Below, one piece after another: positions 9,068 through 18,702 of a stretch of DNA of 64,000 nt (within the stretch, counting starts at the first letter, position 1; each line of letters begins with the position of its first letter). This DNA is from Arthrobacter russicus. GTDB lineage: Bacteria; Actinomycetota; Actinomycetes; Actinomycetales; Micrococcaceae. Where the stretch lies: assembly GCF_031454135.1 (NCBI RefSeq), contig NZ_JAVDQF010000001.1, positions 3,224,001 to 3,288,000 on the forward strand, in the 5' to 3' direction. A program made the translations under genes and the position numbers. The notes beneath the pieces were generated by a model. That model was not told the origin of the DNA, did no database searches, and worked only from the letters and a program-made list of their open reading frames with translations.

Positions 9068-11149
9068 ATGGTTGACCCAACGATGACCGGCGTCGACCCG
9101 GACACGGTCGCGAAGGCCGGAATGAAAAACCCGGAGCAGCTATCGCTGGCCCTGCTGGATGCGGCGGTGAACGCCATGGGCGGGCAACAGCGTCCGGGGC
9201 AGCACGAAATGGTCCGGCAGGTGGTGCGTTCGATCGAGTCGGGCGACCACCTGCTGGTCCAAGCCGGGACCGGCACCGGAAAGTCGTTGGCTTATCTGAT
9301 CCCGTTGATCGTGCATGCGCTCAACAATGACAAGCCGTCGCTGGTGGCCACTGCGACGCTTGCCTTGCAAGCCCAGATCGTGGGCCGTGATCTGCCCAAG
9401 CTGCTCGCTGCGATCGAACCGGAACTCGGCCGCAAAATCGACGTGGCGTTGGTCAAGGGCCGGAGCAATTACTTGTGTCGGCACAAGGTCTCCGGAGGCT
9501 TCCCCACCGACGAACCGGAAGACGGCCAGCTTTTCGCGTTGGGCGAAGACACCTCGGTGGTGCATTTGCCCGGTGCGGGGCCGGCGACCGCTTTGGGCAA
9601 AGAGGTGGTCCGGCTGCGGGAATGGGCCGAAGACACCACGACCGGTGATCGCGACGAGCTCAATCCGGGGGTCAGCGACAAAGCTTGGCGGCAGGTCTCG
9701 GTGACTTCGATGGAATGCCTCGGCTCGCAGAAATGCCCGATGGCATCGGACTGCTTCAGCGAACTGGCGCGGGCCCGCGGCGCCGAGGCCGATGTGGTGG
9801 TCACCAATCATGCGATGCTGGCGATCAGCGCCTTCGAGGGCTTGGCCGTGTTGCCGGAATACGACGTGGTGGTGGTCGACGAGGCGCATGAGCTGGTGGA
9901 CCGGGTGACCAGCACCATCGCCGGCCAGCTGTCCGCGAACATGGTCACGGTTGCGGCCAGCGCGGCACGGAAGCACACCGCGATCAACGTCGACGGACTC
10001 AATGCCGCCGCGGTGGCACTGGAGGAAGTCTTTTCCGGGGTGCCCAGCGGCTGGCTCCCGGATGGTCTGGATGCGCGCCAGACCGATGTGGTCGGGATGC
10101 TCCGGGAGGCTTCCCGGGTGGCCCTGTCCGATTCCAAGGGCGAATCTTCGCAAGTGGCCGACGGTGGGCGCCAGATGGCCCGCTCCCGGCTGCTGCTCAT
10201 TTTGGAGCTTTGCGAACGACTGATCGGGGCGGCCGATTCGGGCGAGGTGGTCTGGTTGTCCCGGCAGGGCGTATTCGACCCGAAACGCGGCTACTCCCCG
10301 GCCGACGAGTCCGAGCCGGGAACCATCAACATCGCTCCGTTGAGTGTCGCCATGAAACTCCGGGACGGGTTGTTCGGCGAACACACCGCAATTCTCACCT
10401 CGGCCACCTTGGCCATCGGCGCGGCGTTCGAGCCGACGGCGGGCGGCTTGGGGCTGCTGGGCGAAGGCGCACCGAGCTGGACCGGAGCGGATGTGGGCAG
10501 CCCCTTCGACTATCCGAAACAGGGCATGCTCTACGTCGCGGCGCATTTGGCGAAACCGGGCCGGGGCAATTCGCCGGAGCAGCTCGACGAACTCGAGGCC
10601 TTGATCCGGGCTTCAGCCGGCGGAGCGCTGTGCCTGTTCTCGTCGCGGAAAGCCGCCGAGGACGCGGCCGCGGAACTGCGCAGCCGGTTGGATCTTCGGA
10701 TCCTCTGCCAAGGCGAAACGTCGATGGCAGCTCTGGTGCGGCAGTTCGAGGCCGAACCGGATACCTGCCTCTTCGGTACCATGTCGCTGTGGCAGGGGGT
10801 CGATGTGCAAGGCGCTTCCTGCCGCTTGGTCACCATCGACCGGATTCCGTTTCCGAGGCCGGATGATCCCTTGATGACCGCCCGGACCAGGGCGGTGGCC
10901 CGTTCCGGAGGGAACGGCTTCATGTCGATATCCGCCACCCACGCGGCGATCCGGCTCGCCCAAGGCGCCGGCCGGTTGATCCGCTCGTCGAGCGATCGGG
11001 GAGTGGTAGCCATTTTGGATTCCCGTTTGGCAACCGCACGCTACGGCGGGTTCCTCCGCGCGGCGCTGCCGCCGTTCTGGGCGACTACGGACCGCAAAAT
11101 CGCCTTGGCCGCACTCGAACGGCTTGCTCCGAAAACGCCGGCGAAATGA
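9068..11149 (+). CDS. DinG/XPD-family ATP-dependent DNA helicase
   Basis: 693 residues. Walker A QAGTGTGKS is at 65-73 and DEAH at 271-274. Between them, Cys137, Cys217, Cys223 and Cys229 form the four-cysteine pattern of an XPD/DinG Fe-S cluster. The C-terminal helicase half has the LFGTMSLWQGVDVQG and QGAGRLIRSSSD motifs. This family unwinds 5'-3' and resolves R-loops and G4 DNA in damage responses. The start is ATG 9068, 7 bases after hflX. It converges on lexA across an inverted repeat. Confidence 0.9.
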   Translation: MVDPTMTGVDPDTVAKAGMKNPEQLSLALLDAAVNAMGGQQRPGQHEMVRQVVRSIESGDHLLVQAGTGTGKSLAYLIPLIVHALNNDKPSLVATATLALQAQIVGRDLPKLLAAIEPELGRKIDVALVKGRSNYLCRHKVSGGFPTDEPEDGQLFALGEDTSVVHLPGAGPATALGKEVVRLREWAEDTTTGDRDELNPGVSDKAWRQVSVTSMECLGSQKCPMASDCFSELARARGAEADVVVTNHAMLAISAFEGLAVLPEYDVVVVDEAHELVDRVTSTIAGQLSANMVTVAASAARKHTAINVDGLNAAAVALEEVFSGVPSGWLPDGLDARQTDVVGMLREASRVALSDSKGESSQVADGGRQMARSRLLLILELCERLIGAADSGEVVWLSRQGVFDPKRGYSPADESEPGTINIAPLSVAMKLRDGLFGEHTAILTSATLAIGAAFEPTAGGLGLLGEGAPSWTGADVGSPFDYPKQGMLYVAAHLAKPGRGNSPEQLDELEALIRASAGGALCLFSSRKAAEDAAAELRSRLDLRILCQGETSMAALVRQFEAEPDTCLFGTMSLWQGVDVQGASCRLVTIDRIPFPRPDDPLMTARTRAVARSGGNGFMSISATHAAIRLAQGAGRLIRSSSDRGVVAILDSRLATARYGGFLRAALPPFWATTDRKIALAALERLAPKTPAK

Positions 11150-11154
11150 GTCCA

Positions 11155-11208
11155 GGCGTGGAGCTCCACCCCTTGAAACGGCTTCGATAAGGGGTAAAAC
11201 TCCACGCC
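11155..11208. terminator. Inverted repeat between convergent helicase gene and lexA
   Basis: Outer arms GGCGTGGAG (11155-11163) and CTCCACGCC (11200-11208) and inner arms ACCCCTT (11068+100 to 11174) and AAGGGGT (11189-11195) are separated by a 4x4 internal loop and a 14-base apical loop. There is no U-tract. Its place between two stop codons fits a bidirectional actinobacterial terminator. Confidence 0.6.
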
Positions 11209-11231
11209 CGACCGGGACTAGAGCGGGTTAG

Positions 11232-11972
11232 TCAGAGCGCACGCAGAACTGAAACGACTTTGCCCATGATCGTGGCGAAATCCCCCAGAATGGGCTCGTA
11301 CTGGGTGTTCTGCGGGAGCAGCCAGGTGTGACCGTCGCGTTGCCGGAAAGTCTTCACCGTGGCCTCGTCGTCGAGCAGCGCCGCTACGATATCGCCGTTG
11401 ATCACATCGTTCTGCCGTCTGACGACTACCCAATCGCCGTCGCAGATCGCCGCATCGATCATCGAATCACCGGCGACCTTGAGCATGAACAGCTCGCCGT
11501 GGCCGACCAACTGCCGCGGCAAAGGCATCACGTCTTCGACCACCTGGTCCGCCAGGATCGGCCCGCCGGCGGCGATCCGGCCGACCAAGGGAACCATCGC
11601 GGTGTCCTGGGCGCTGCCCAGTTCCGCCACGTTCAAGCCTTTGGCAGTGCTGCGCAGACTCGTGGTGTCGGCGACACCCTCGATGTCCACCGAACCCTCC
11701 TCGAGGGTCAGCGGAATCAGCACTTCCATGGCCCGGGGGCGTTTAGGGTCGCGGCGCAAGTAGCCTTGTTTCTCCAATTGCGACAGTTGGTGCGTCACGC
11801 TGGACAGGCTGGCCAGGCCGACGACGTCGCCGATCTCGCGCATCGAGGGCGGGTATCCGTTGGAACTGATCGAGCGCTGGATGCATTCGAGGATCTTCTT
11901 CTGCCGCATCGTAAGCCCCTTCAACCCGGTGCGCCGGGGAAGTGCACCGTTCGAACTCTCCTGTGCTGCCAT
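11232..11972 (-). CDS. lexA: SOS repressor LexA
   Basis: 246 residues. A winged helix covers 20-85 ([20 protein letters not shown] recognition segment). The self-cleavage site is Ala135-Gly136 in GRIAAGGP, and the Ser170 (GDSM) / Lys207 (EATVK) dyad is intact, so it should be a RecA-cleavable repressor. The start is ATG 11972, preceded by AAAGGGCGG; in-frame codons upstream lack family similarity. It is divergent from a LysM gene, with LexA-like boxes in between. Box 1 is about 240 bases from this start, implying a long leader or a more distal promoter. Confidence 0.95.
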   Translation of the reverse strand: MAAQESSNGALPRRTGLKGLTMRQKKILECIQRSISSNGYPPSMREIGDVVGLASLSSVTHQLSQLEKQGYLRRDPKRPRAMEVLIPLTLEEGSVDIEGVADTTSLRSTAKGLNVAELGSAQDTAMVPLVGRIAAGGPILADQVVEDVMPLPRQLVGHGELFMLKVAGDSMIDAAICDGDWVVVRRQNDVINGDIVAALLDDEATVKTFRQRDGHTWLLPQNTQYEPILGDFATIMGKVVSVLRAL

Positions 11973-12209
11973 GCCGATCCGCCCTTTCAGAGCCCTGAGC
12001 TGCTTGTCTAACGGTCTGTCCAAAACGCCGCCGAACATTGCTCCGGCGGAAGCCGGAGACCTGCCGGGGCAAAACTGTCGGTGCTCGCTGATGGACTGTC
12101 TCCATGAACGAAAACCGCACCGATCCAGGGGTTCCCGGACTCAGCAGCCCTGCTGTGGCCCGGATCCTCGGATCCGCTGACTTCACGGTAAGTCACCGAG
12201 GGCAAGAAT

Positions 12210-12225
12210 TCAAACATATGTTCTA
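12210..12225. promoter_or_regulatory. LexA box 1 (lexA side)
   Basis: TCAAACATATGTTCTA matches the mycobacterial-type consensus TCGAAC-N4-GTTCGA at 10 of 12 fixed positions. It is the box nearer to lexA and is expected to mediate autorepression. Confidence 0.75.
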
Positions 12226-12275
12226 GCGAGTCTTGGCAAGATTCGATGATGTGTGCTAAAAATATATCAGACGAT

Positions 12276-12291
12276 TCGAAAACATGTTCTA
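12276..12291. promoter_or_regulatory. LexA box 2 (LysM-gene side)
   Basis: TCGAAAACATGTTCTA matches TCGAAC-N4-GTTCGA at 10 of 12 positions. It ends 67 bases before the LysM-gene start, a normal operator distance. Confidence 0.75.
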
Positions 12292-12358
12292 TCGACGGAG
12301 AATCCGGCCTTAGATCACTGGACTAGGTATTCGAATCGATGACAGGAAGGTGGCAGCA

Positions 12359-12730
12359 ATGTCGGCAATCAGTATTCATTCGGTATCCAGGGTCTCCACC
12401 GGAGTTCCGGCCCGAGGAGGCCAACGTTCGCTTCGATTGACTCGACGCGGGAGGTTAGTTTTCATCGGTTTGCCGATGCTCCTGCTCGCGGTGGCCGCGC
12501 TGGTCCTGTCGGGCTTCTTGACTGCCCCTTTGAAAGCCGGAGTCGATGTCGGGGCCGGATCCGCGACATCGAAAGTGACCGTTGGTTCAGGCGAGTCGAT
12601 CTGGTCGATCGCGGCCGATAGCGGGGTCAACCGGGACCTTCGGGACGTCGTCGCCGAAATCGTTCAATTGAACGAATTGGGCAGCTCCGTCCTCTCGCCC
12701 GGCCAGCAGATTTTCGTTCCGACCAAATAG
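12359..12730 (+). CDS. LysM-domain membrane protein, probable SOS-induced division suppressor
   Basis: 123 residues: a basic cytoplasmic N-terminus (about 1-37), one membrane segment near 38-58, then an extracytoplasmic LysM domain (about 66-121, from KVTVGSGESIWSIAA to LSPGQQIFVP) that would bind peptidoglycan. ATG 12359 has AGGAAGG 8 bases upstream, whereas GTG 12350 sits on that ribosome site. Position and layout match mycobacterial Rv2719c/ChiZ and Bacillus YneA, small LysM proteins divergent from lexA that delay division after DNA damage. The function is inferred from this shared arrangement. Confidence 0.8.
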   Translation: MSAISIHSVSRVSTGVPARGGQRSLRLTRRGRLVFIGLPMLLLAVAALVLSGFLTAPLKAGVDVGAGSATSKVTVGSGESIWSIAADSGVNRDLRDVVAEIVQLNELGSSVLSPGQQIFVPTK

Positions 12731-12814
12731 CGGTCGAACGGTCGGCCCGGCCAAGGCCTGGTCAGATGGCCTGACGCCAACCGCACTATTTACAACTTCA
12801 TGCCGCCGTCACCA

Positions 12815-12850
12815 GATGGGCCCCCGACGTTGGGACGTCGGGGGCCCATC
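12815..12850 (+). terminator. Perfect 16-bp hairpin after the LysM gene
   Basis: Arms at 12815-12830 and 12835-12850 pair without mismatch around a TGGG loop. The stem is very GC-rich (GGGCCCCCGACGT core). No U-run follows. It lies between the LysM gene and the his operon. Confidence 0.75.
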
Positions 12851-12958
12851 GCCGTCAAGCGCTGTCTTGCCAAGCGGCAATACCGGCACGGTGGTTGAAC
12901 CGTGACGATGGCGCTTCACCTTGTTTCGATGCTTTTCGCGGCCCGATAACGGCTCGCC

Positions 12959-12964
12959 TAGACT
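12959..12964 (+). promoter_or_regulatory. -10 element for leaderless his operon transcript
   Basis: TAGACT stands exactly 6 bases before the hisC GTG at 12971, and there is no ribosome site. No good -35 hexamer is visible at 16-18 bases. Confidence 0.55.
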
Positions 12965-12970
12965 GGATCG

Positions 12971-14143
12971 GTGAGTGAACAAGCATCTGAAGACCGGCTC
13001 GATCGGTTGGGCGCCTTGCCGATCAGAGACGACCTGCGCGGATTGGTGCCTTATGGCGCCCCGCAGCTGGACGTACCGATTCTGCTCAATGTCAACGAAA
13101 ACACCCATGGTGTGCCAGATGATGCCCGGAAAGCGATTCTCGCTGCGGTGGAAGCTGCGCTGGCCGGGTTGAACCGCTACCCGGACCGCGAGTTCACCCG
13201 GTTGCGCGAGGCTCTGGCCGATTACCTCGGACACGGGCTGGCCGCCGAGAACATTTGGGCCGCCAATGGGTCCAATGAGGTTCTGCAGCAAATCCTGCAG
13301 GCTTTCGGCGGTCCGGGGCGAAGCTTGTTGAGCTTCCCGCCGACCTATTCGATGTACCCTTTGCTGGCCAGCGGCACCGGAACCGAATACCTCGCCGGGC
13401 GCCGGGCCTCGGACTTCTCGCTGAGTGCGGATTCGGCTGCGGCCCAGGTAGCGGAACACCGACCGAATCTGGTGCTGCTTTGTTCGCCGAACAACCCCAC
13501 CGGAACGGCATTGGGCTTGGACGTGGTGGAAGCGGTGTACGCAGCCGGCGAAGCTTCGCAGACCATGGTGGTGGTGGATGAGGCGTATGCCGAGTTCGCG
13601 CAACAAGGGACGCCCAGTGCTTTGGAACTGCTGCCGGGCCGGAACCGCTTGATCGTCTCGCGGACCATGAGCAAGGCCTTCGCCCTGGCCGGTGCCCGGC
13701 TGGGTTATCTCGCTGCCGCGCCGGAAGTGGCGGACGCGTTGCGCCTGGTCCGGCTGCCTTACCACCTCTCGGCGCTGACTCAGGCGACCGCGGTTGCCGC
13801 ACTGCAGCACTCGGCTTCGTTGCAGGCGAACGTGGCGGACATCAAGCTGCAGCGTGATCGGATCGTGGCTGGTCTGCAGGATCTGGGATTGACCCCGGCA
13901 CGGTCCGATGCGAACTTCGTCTTCTTCGGCTCGGTGCCGGATCCGCGTGCGGTCTGGCAGGGCCTGTTGGCTGCCGGAGTGCTGATCCGCGACGTCGGGA
14001 TCCCGGGCAGCCTGCGGGTCACTGCGGGAACTGAGGCGGAGACCAGCAAGTTCCTCAGCGTGCTCGCAGGTCTGCTGGGCACTGGCCCGGCCGCGGATTC
14101 CGTAGACTGGACCCATACCCGCAACGACAAAGGATTGCCATGA
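12971..14143 (+). CDS. hisC: Histidinol-phosphate aminotransferase HisC
   Basis: PLP enzyme that transaminates imidazole-acetol phosphate with glutamate. Lys235 in [12 protein letters not shown] is the Schiff-base lysine, and [14 protein letters not shown] and VDEAYAEF are the fold-type I aspartate-aminotransferase motifs. 390 residues, as usual. GTG 12971 is chosen because of the -10 placement. It opens the his run, and its ATGA stop overlaps hisB. Confidence 0.95.
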   Translation: MSEQASEDRLDRLGALPIRDDLRGLVPYGAPQLDVPILLNVNENTHGVPDDARKAILAAVEAALAGLNRYPDREFTRLREALADYLGHGLAAENIWAANGSNEVLQQILQAFGGPGRSLLSFPPTYSMYPLLASGTGTEYLAGRRASDFSLSADSAAAQVAEHRPNLVLLCSPNNPTGTALGLDVVEAVYAAGEASQTMVVVDEAYAEFAQQGTPSALELLPGRNRLIVSRTMSKAFALAGARLGYLAAAPEVADALRLVRLPYHLSALTQATAVAALQHSASLQANVADIKLQRDRIVAGLQDLGLTPARSDANFVFFGSVPDPRAVWQGLLAAGVLIRDVGIPGSLRVTAGTEAETSKFLSVLAGLLGTGPAADSVDWTHTRNDKGLP

Positions 14144-14742
14144 GCTCGCGCATTGCCCGGCTGGAACGGAGCACCTCCGAGTCTTCCGTCTTGGTGGAAC
14201 TGAATTTGGACGGTACCGGCCAGTCCGAGATCGAAACCACGGTGCCGTTCTACAACCACATGCTCACGGCGTTGTCGAAGCACTCGCTGATCGACCTCAC
14301 CGTGCGGGCCAGCGGCGATACGGACATCGATGTGCACCACACGGTCGAAGACGTGGCGATCAGCTTCGGCGAAGCTCTGCGGACGGCCTTGGGCGACAAA
14401 GCCGGCATCCGTCGTTTCGGCGAAGCGAGCGTGCCGCTCGATGAGGCTTTGGCACACGCTGTGGTCGATGTCTCCGGCCGACCCTACCTGGTGCATGGCG
14501 GTGAACCGGCGGGCCAGGAATACCACCTGATCGGCGGTCATTTCACCGGTTCCTTGACCCGCCACGTCTTCGAAGCGATCACCCTGCACGCCCAGATCTG
14601 CTTGCACATGCGGGTTCTGGCTGGACGCGATCCGCACCACATCGTGGAGGCGCAGTTCAAGGCTTTCGCCCGCGCGTTGCGGGCTGCGATCGAATCGGAT
14701 CCCCGGGTCGACGGAATCCCGTCCACCAAGGGCTTGTTGTGA
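14140..14742 (+). CDS. hisB: Imidazoleglycerol-phosphate dehydratase HisB
   Basis: Mn-dependent dehydratase of histidine synthesis. The paired metal motifs HHTVED (about residues 66-71) and HHIVEA (near 166) are present, along with PFYNHML and the terminal STKGLL. 200 residues: the monofunctional form without a phosphatase domain. Four-base overlaps at both ends (ATGA with hisC, GTGA with hisH) indicate coupled translation. Confidence 0.96.
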   Translation: MSSRIARLERSTSESSVLVELNLDGTGQSEIETTVPFYNHMLTALSKHSLIDLTVRASGDTDIDVHHTVEDVAISFGEALRTALGDKAGIRRFGEASVPLDEALAHAVVDVSGRPYLVHGGEPAGQEYHLIGGHFTGSLTRHVFEAITLHAQICLHMRVLAGRDPHHIVEAQFKAFARALRAAIESDPRVDGIPSTKGLL

Positions 14743-15401
14743 AACCCACGGTAACGGTCCTCGACTACGGCTCCGGAAATGTTCGTTCCGCGGTCCGTGC
14801 CCTGGAACGTGCCGGTGCCGAGGTGACGTTGAGTGTTGCTCCGCACGACGTCCTGGAAGCCGATGGACTGGTCGTGCCCGGCGTCGGCGCCTTCGCCACC
14901 GTGATGAAGGAGCTGCGCCAGGTCGACGCGCTCCGGATGATCGGGCGACGGGTCGCCGGCGGCCGGCCGGTGCTGGCGATCTGCGTCGGCCTGCAAGTGC
15001 TTTTCGAGAACGGGGTGGAGCACGGCAACTCGGAACCCGGCATGGGCGAATGGCCGGGCACGGTGGAACTGCTGCCGGCCGAGGTGGTTCCGCACATGGG
15101 CTGGAACACCGTCGAAGCGCCCGAAGACAGCATGCTGTTCGATGGCATCCGGGATGAGCGGTTCTACTTCGTGCACTCCTATGGCGTGCAGAAATGGGAC
15201 TTCGACGTGACCCAGCCGAAAATGCGTCCACCCAAAGTCACCTGGAGCGAGCACGGCGCCAAGTTCATTGCAGCGGTGGAGAACGGTCCGCTGTGCGCCA
15301 CCCAATTCCATCCGGAGAAATCCGGCGATGCCGGTGCCCGATTGCTGCGCAATTGGGTCGGCTCACTGAAGATTTCCGAACGGAAGCAGGTAACTGAATG
15401 A
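14739..15401 (+). CDS. hisH: Imidazole glycerol phosphate synthase, glutaminase subunit HisH
   Basis: Class I glutamine amidotransferase that feeds ammonia to HisF. The nucleophile is Cys82 (AICVGLQ), and the His-Glu pair lies in QFHPEKSG near residue 195. DYGSGNVRS at the N-terminus is typical. 220 residues. HisF is not in the window, so it is encoded elsewhere or beyond this operon. The stop overlaps the next small gene. Confidence 0.95.
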   Translation: MKPTVTVLDYGSGNVRSAVRALERAGAEVTLSVAPHDVLEADGLVVPGVGAFATVMKELRQVDALRMIGRRVAGGRPVLAICVGLQVLFENGVEHGNSEPGMGEWPGTVELLPAEVVPHMGWNTVEAPEDSMLFDGIRDERFYFVHSYGVQKWDFDVTQPKMRPPKVTWSEHGAKFIAAVENGPLCATQFHPEKSGDAGARLLRNWVGSLKISERKQVTE

Positions 15402-15556
15402 TCTCGCTCCTCTTGATGGGCTTGGGCGGTTTGATGATCGGCGGGGTGATCGCTTTCTGGCAGCAGAAGGTGCCGCGCTGGGTGCCGGTCTGCTTCGCCT
15501 TGGTCGCGGTTTTGGCCTTCGTCGCCGCATATCTGTTCACGATCAACCCCCAATAG
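15398..15556 (+). CDS. 52-residue membrane protein inside the his operon
   Basis: ATG 15398 overlaps the hisH stop (ATGA) and the frame ends at TAG 15556, giving 52 residues. Two hydrophobic segments (about 3-20 and 28-47) flank a short basic loop WQQKVPRW, so it should be a two-pass membrane hairpin. No catalytic motif is visible and I do not recognise a family. The tight overlap and the 30-base gap to hisA argue that it is really translated. Confidence 0.7.
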   Translation: MISLLLMGLGGLMIGGVIAFWQQKVPRWVPVCFALVAVLAFVAAYLFTINPQ

Positions 15557-15586
15557 CCGGAACCCGAAGAAAGAACCCGAGGAACC

Positions 15587-16321
15587 ATGACCGAGCACAT
15601 TCTCGAACTCCTGCCTGCCGTCGACGTCGCCGATGGCCAGGCTGTGCGCCTGGTGCAAGGCGAAGCCGGCAGTGAAACGAGCTACGGCGCGCCGCTCGAC
15701 GCCGCCCTCGCCTGGCAGCACGATGGTGCGGACTGGGTCCATCTGGTCGACTTGGATGCGGCATTCGGTCGGGGTTCGAACCTCGAATTGCTCCGTGAAG
15801 TAGTCGCGCAGCTCAACGTCAAAGTCGAACTGTCCGGCGGCATCGGGGATGACGCTTCGCTGGAAGGCGCTTTGGCTCTGGGCGCCGCACGGATCAACCT
15901 GGGAACTGCCGCGTTGGAGGATCCGGAATGGACCGCCCGGGCGATCGCCCGCTTCGGCGACAAGATCGCGGTCGGTTTGGACGTCCGGGGGACCACGCTT
16001 GCCGCCCGGGGCTGGACCCGGGATGGCGGGGACCTCTGGGAAGTGCTCGCCCGCTTGGAAGATGCCGGATGCGCCCGGTACGTGGTCACCGATGTGACCA
16101 AGGACGGCACCCTCCGTGGACCCAACCTCGAACTGCTCCGCGAAATGCTGGAGCGGACCGACAAGCCCGTGGTGGCTTCGGGCGGCATCTCCAGCCTGGA
16201 CGATTTGGCGCAGCTCAGAGAGCTGGTACCGCTCGGCCTGGAGGGGGCGATCGTGGGCAAAGCCCTCTACGCCGGGGCGTTCACCCTGCCCCAGGCCTTG
16301 GACGTCGCCGGACGCCGATGA
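15587..16321 (+). CDS. hisA: Phosphoribosyl isomerase PriA/HisA
   Basis: TIM-barrel isomerase for ProFAR, the fourth step of histidine synthesis. [19 protein letters not shown] followed by ETSYG is the actinobacterial PriA pattern, where the enzyme often also serves as TrpF in tryptophan synthesis. The acid pair is Asp in PAVDV and Asp in VVTDVTKDG. 244 residues. The dual role is known for the subfamily but cannot be proven here. The start has GAGG nearby, and the stop overlaps the sseB-like gene. Confidence 0.93.
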   Translation: MTEHILELLPAVDVADGQAVRLVQGEAGSETSYGAPLDAALAWQHDGADWVHLVDLDAAFGRGSNLELLREVVAQLNVKVELSGGIGDDASLEGALALGAARINLGTAALEDPEWTARAIARFGDKIAVGLDVRGTTLAARGWTRDGGDLWEVLARLEDAGCARYVVTDVTKDGTLRGPNLELLREMLERTDKPVVASGGISSLDDLAQLRELVPLGLEGAIVGKALYAGAFTLPQALDVAGRR

Positions 16322-17319
16322 GCACCGGGCAGCCGGCGCTGCCGCCGCATATCGCGGCAGCCCTGCGCGGCGCCGGCGGTACTGCCGATACCGCAGGCCA
16401 ACCCTGGTCCGGCCGGGATCTGGCGCAACCCGACGGGGCCCGGCCCTATCACCGGTTCGACGCCGACGACGGCAGCCAGGACGAGGGTTTCCGGCTGGCC
16501 CATGCGGCGCTGCGGGCCGGAACCGGGACCGAGGCCGACGTCATGGCGAGCCTGGCTGCCGCCCGGGTCTTCGTGCCGATCATCGCTACTGCGACCGAGC
16601 TGGCCGGAAGCGGTGCGGAACCGGTTCCGGAGGCAGCGGACAGCGGGCATCTGCACGGCGACAAAGAGTCCGAAATGGCACTGGTGACCGTGCTCGCCCC
16701 GGATGGCAGACGCGCGCTCCCGGTGTTCAGCACGACGGAGAATCTCACGGCCTGGCACCCGCAAGCCCGGCCGGTGGCGGTATTCGCCCCGCGGGCCGCG
16801 CTCTCCGCGGTCGCCGAGGCGGCCCAGCTGATGGTGCTGGACCCGGGTGCGGCAACCACCTTCGTGGTGCGCCGCCCGGGCCTGTGGGCGCTGGCCCAGC
16901 AACGTCCGTGGACGCCGAGCTACGCAGACGCGCAGCTGCACGCCGAAGTGCGCCGGTTGCTGGCCGAAGCGGCGCTGGAAATGTCGGCGCGCGGCGATAG
17001 ACTGGGTGGTCTGGCAGCAGCTGCTGCAGAACCCGGTTTTTTGCTCGGCATGGACTTGCTGCCCGGCACCGGAATCCGCTCGACGGGGGTCGACGGAACG
17101 GTGTATTCGGGCGGTGGCGCCGGCCCGGAGTTGCGCCTGGTATTGCTGCTTCGTCCAGGGCTGAGATCGGAATTCCTCAACGGATTCGTCTCCCTGGCCC
17201 AGGAAGCCTTGGCCGGGAATGAGATCTTTGCCGAGCGGGTTGATTCTTTGGAAGTCAGCGTGCAAAGCGCAAGCAGTGAAACAGCAATGGACCCCGAAGG
17301 TCCGCATTACGGAAGATAG
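16318..17319 (+). CDS. SseB-family protein
   Basis: 333 residues, with ATG 16318 overlapping the hisA stop. An SseB N-terminal type domain spans about 60-190 ([43 protein letters not shown]). A less defined C-terminal half includes a hydrophobic, Gly-rich segment. SseB-like proteins occur widely downstream of hisA/priA in actinobacteria, but no molecular role is established. It ends the his transcript, with the MFS gene 58 bases further on. Confidence 0.8.
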   Translation: MSTGQPALPPHIAAALRGAGGTADTAGQPWSGRDLAQPDGARPYHRFDADDGSQDEGFRLAHAALRAGTGTEADVMASLAAARVFVPIIATATELAGSGAEPVPEAADSGHLHGDKESEMALVTVLAPDGRRALPVFSTTENLTAWHPQARPVAVFAPRAALSAVAEAAQLMVLDPGAATTFVVRRPGLWALAQQRPWTPSYADAQLHAEVRRLLAEAALEMSARGDRLGGLAAAAAEPGFLLGMDLLPGTGIRSTGVDGTVYSGGGAGPELRLVLLLRPGLRSEFLNGFVSLAQEALAGNEIFAERVDSLEVSVQSASSETAMDPEGPHYGR

Positions 17320-17377
17320 CGTCGACGGCACTGCGGGGCAGCCGATCGCCGCCCGAGCACAGTGAAGGTGGACCGCA

Positions 17378-18679
17378 GTGGATTTCGGCCAGTACCGCGC
17401 GCTTTTGAGCGTTCCGGCGATTCGGCGGCTTTTGATCGTCGCGATGCTGGCCCGGGTCCCGCACGCTGCGGCCGGTATGGTGCTGACGCTGCACGTGGTC
17501 AATACGCTGGGGCTGGGATATGTCGCCGCCGGCGGAGTCACTGCCGCGGTGACCATCGGGATTGCCTTCGGCGGTCCGTGGCGGGGCAGGCTCTTGGACA
17601 AGAACGGATTGCGCCGGACGCTGGTGGCTTCGATCATCGCGGAAGTCGTAGTGTGGTCGATTGCGCCGTTCCTGCCGTATTGGCTCCTGATCGTCGCCGC
17701 CATGATCGGCGGTGCCTTGGCGGTCCCGATTTTCACCCTGGTCCGTCAGGCCATGGGAGTGATGGTCTCGGCCCAGCAGCGGCGGACCGGATACGCCTTG
17801 GATTCGATCGGCACCGAGCTCACCTTCATGGTGGGCCCGGCTGCAGGTGTCGCCTTGGCCACCGTGAACACGTATGCGGCCCTGATCGCGATCGGGATTG
17901 CCGGTTCCTTGGCCGGGTTGTTCCTCTTCTGGTTCAATCCGCCTACCCGCAGCGGCCAACCCGGGGCATACCTGGATGCGGCAGAGTACGCTGCCGAAAC
18001 CACCGAGTCCTTCGAGGAGTTGGCTCCGGCGGAAGCGGCTGCCGGAGTGCCCTTGCCGGACAGCGGACGGTTCCGGCGCATGGCCGACCGGATGTTGGAC
18101 AGCCTGTCTTGGATGAACATCGCGATCCTGTCGGTTCTGGCCGCCGCGGTGGGCACCGGGATCACGCTCAGCGGTACCGACGTCGGCATCGTCGGAGTGC
18201 TTCGGGAACACGGGCAGCAGAACCAGATCGGCATCGTCTTCCTGGTCTGGGCCGGGGCTTCGCTGGTCGGGGGACTGGTCTACGGGTCGTTGCACCGGAA
18301 GGTGAATCCGCTCTGGCTGCTTGCCGCGATGGCCGTGCTGACTGTCCCGATGGGTTTCGCCAGTGAAACCTGGGCGGTGGCGCTGCTGAGCATTCCACCG
18401 GGACTGCTGACCGCGCCCACTCTCTCCTCGACGTCGGAATGGATCGCCGATCTGGTGCCGGAGCAACGCCGCGGCGAGGCGATGGGCTGGTTCGGCTCCT
18501 CGATCACGCTCGGCAATGCGATGGGTGCGCCGCTGGCCGGAGCGGCGATCGACATGGTCGGCCCGTGGGCCGGTTTCGGCACGGTGGGCGTGATTTCGGC
18601 GGTGTTGGCGGTGAGCGGGCTGATTGCCCGAGGCGTGCGCTTGCGCTCGGCCGGAGCGGCGGCCGAGCGCGCCGACTGA
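17378..18679 (+). CDS. Major facilitator superfamily transporter
   Basis: 433 residues with 11-12 predicted membrane helices in two halves split by a hydrophilic loop at about 185-240 (EYAAETTESFEELAPAEAA). The A-loop GRLLDKNGLRRT between TM2 and TM3 is typical of the family. GTG 17378 has GAAGGTGG upstream. The substrate is unknown; drug or metabolite efflux is the usual annotation for this subgroup. It converges on the SDR gene 23 bases away. Confidence 0.8.
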   Translation: MDFGQYRALLSVPAIRRLLIVAMLARVPHAAAGMVLTLHVVNTLGLGYVAAGGVTAAVTIGIAFGGPWRGRLLDKNGLRRTLVASIIAEVVVWSIAPFLPYWLLIVAAMIGGALAVPIFTLVRQAMGVMVSAQQRRTGYALDSIGTELTFMVGPAAGVALATVNTYAALIAIGIAGSLAGLFLFWFNPPTRSGQPGAYLDAAEYAAETTESFEELAPAEAAAGVPLPDSGRFRRMADRMLDSLSWMNIAILSVLAAAVGTGITLSGTDVGIVGVLREHGQQNQIGIVFLVWAGASLVGGLVYGSLHRKVNPLWLLAAMAVLTVPMGFASETWAVALLSIPPGLLTAPTLSSTSEWIADLVPEQRRGEAMGWFGSSITLGNAMGAPLAGAAIDMVGPWAGFGTVGVISAVLAVSGLIARGVRLRSAGAAAERAD

Positions 18680-18702
18680 GCGTTGTGCGGCCGGCCCGGC
18701 GG

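Larger units (their letters stand above)
11973..12358. other. 386-base lexA / LysM-gene intergenic region
   Basis: It holds the two LexA-like boxes (12210-12225 and 12276-12291) and turns AT-rich from about 12205 to 12345. The 237 bases next to lexA contain open frames on both strands but nothing with recognisable protein character. Confidence 0.6.
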
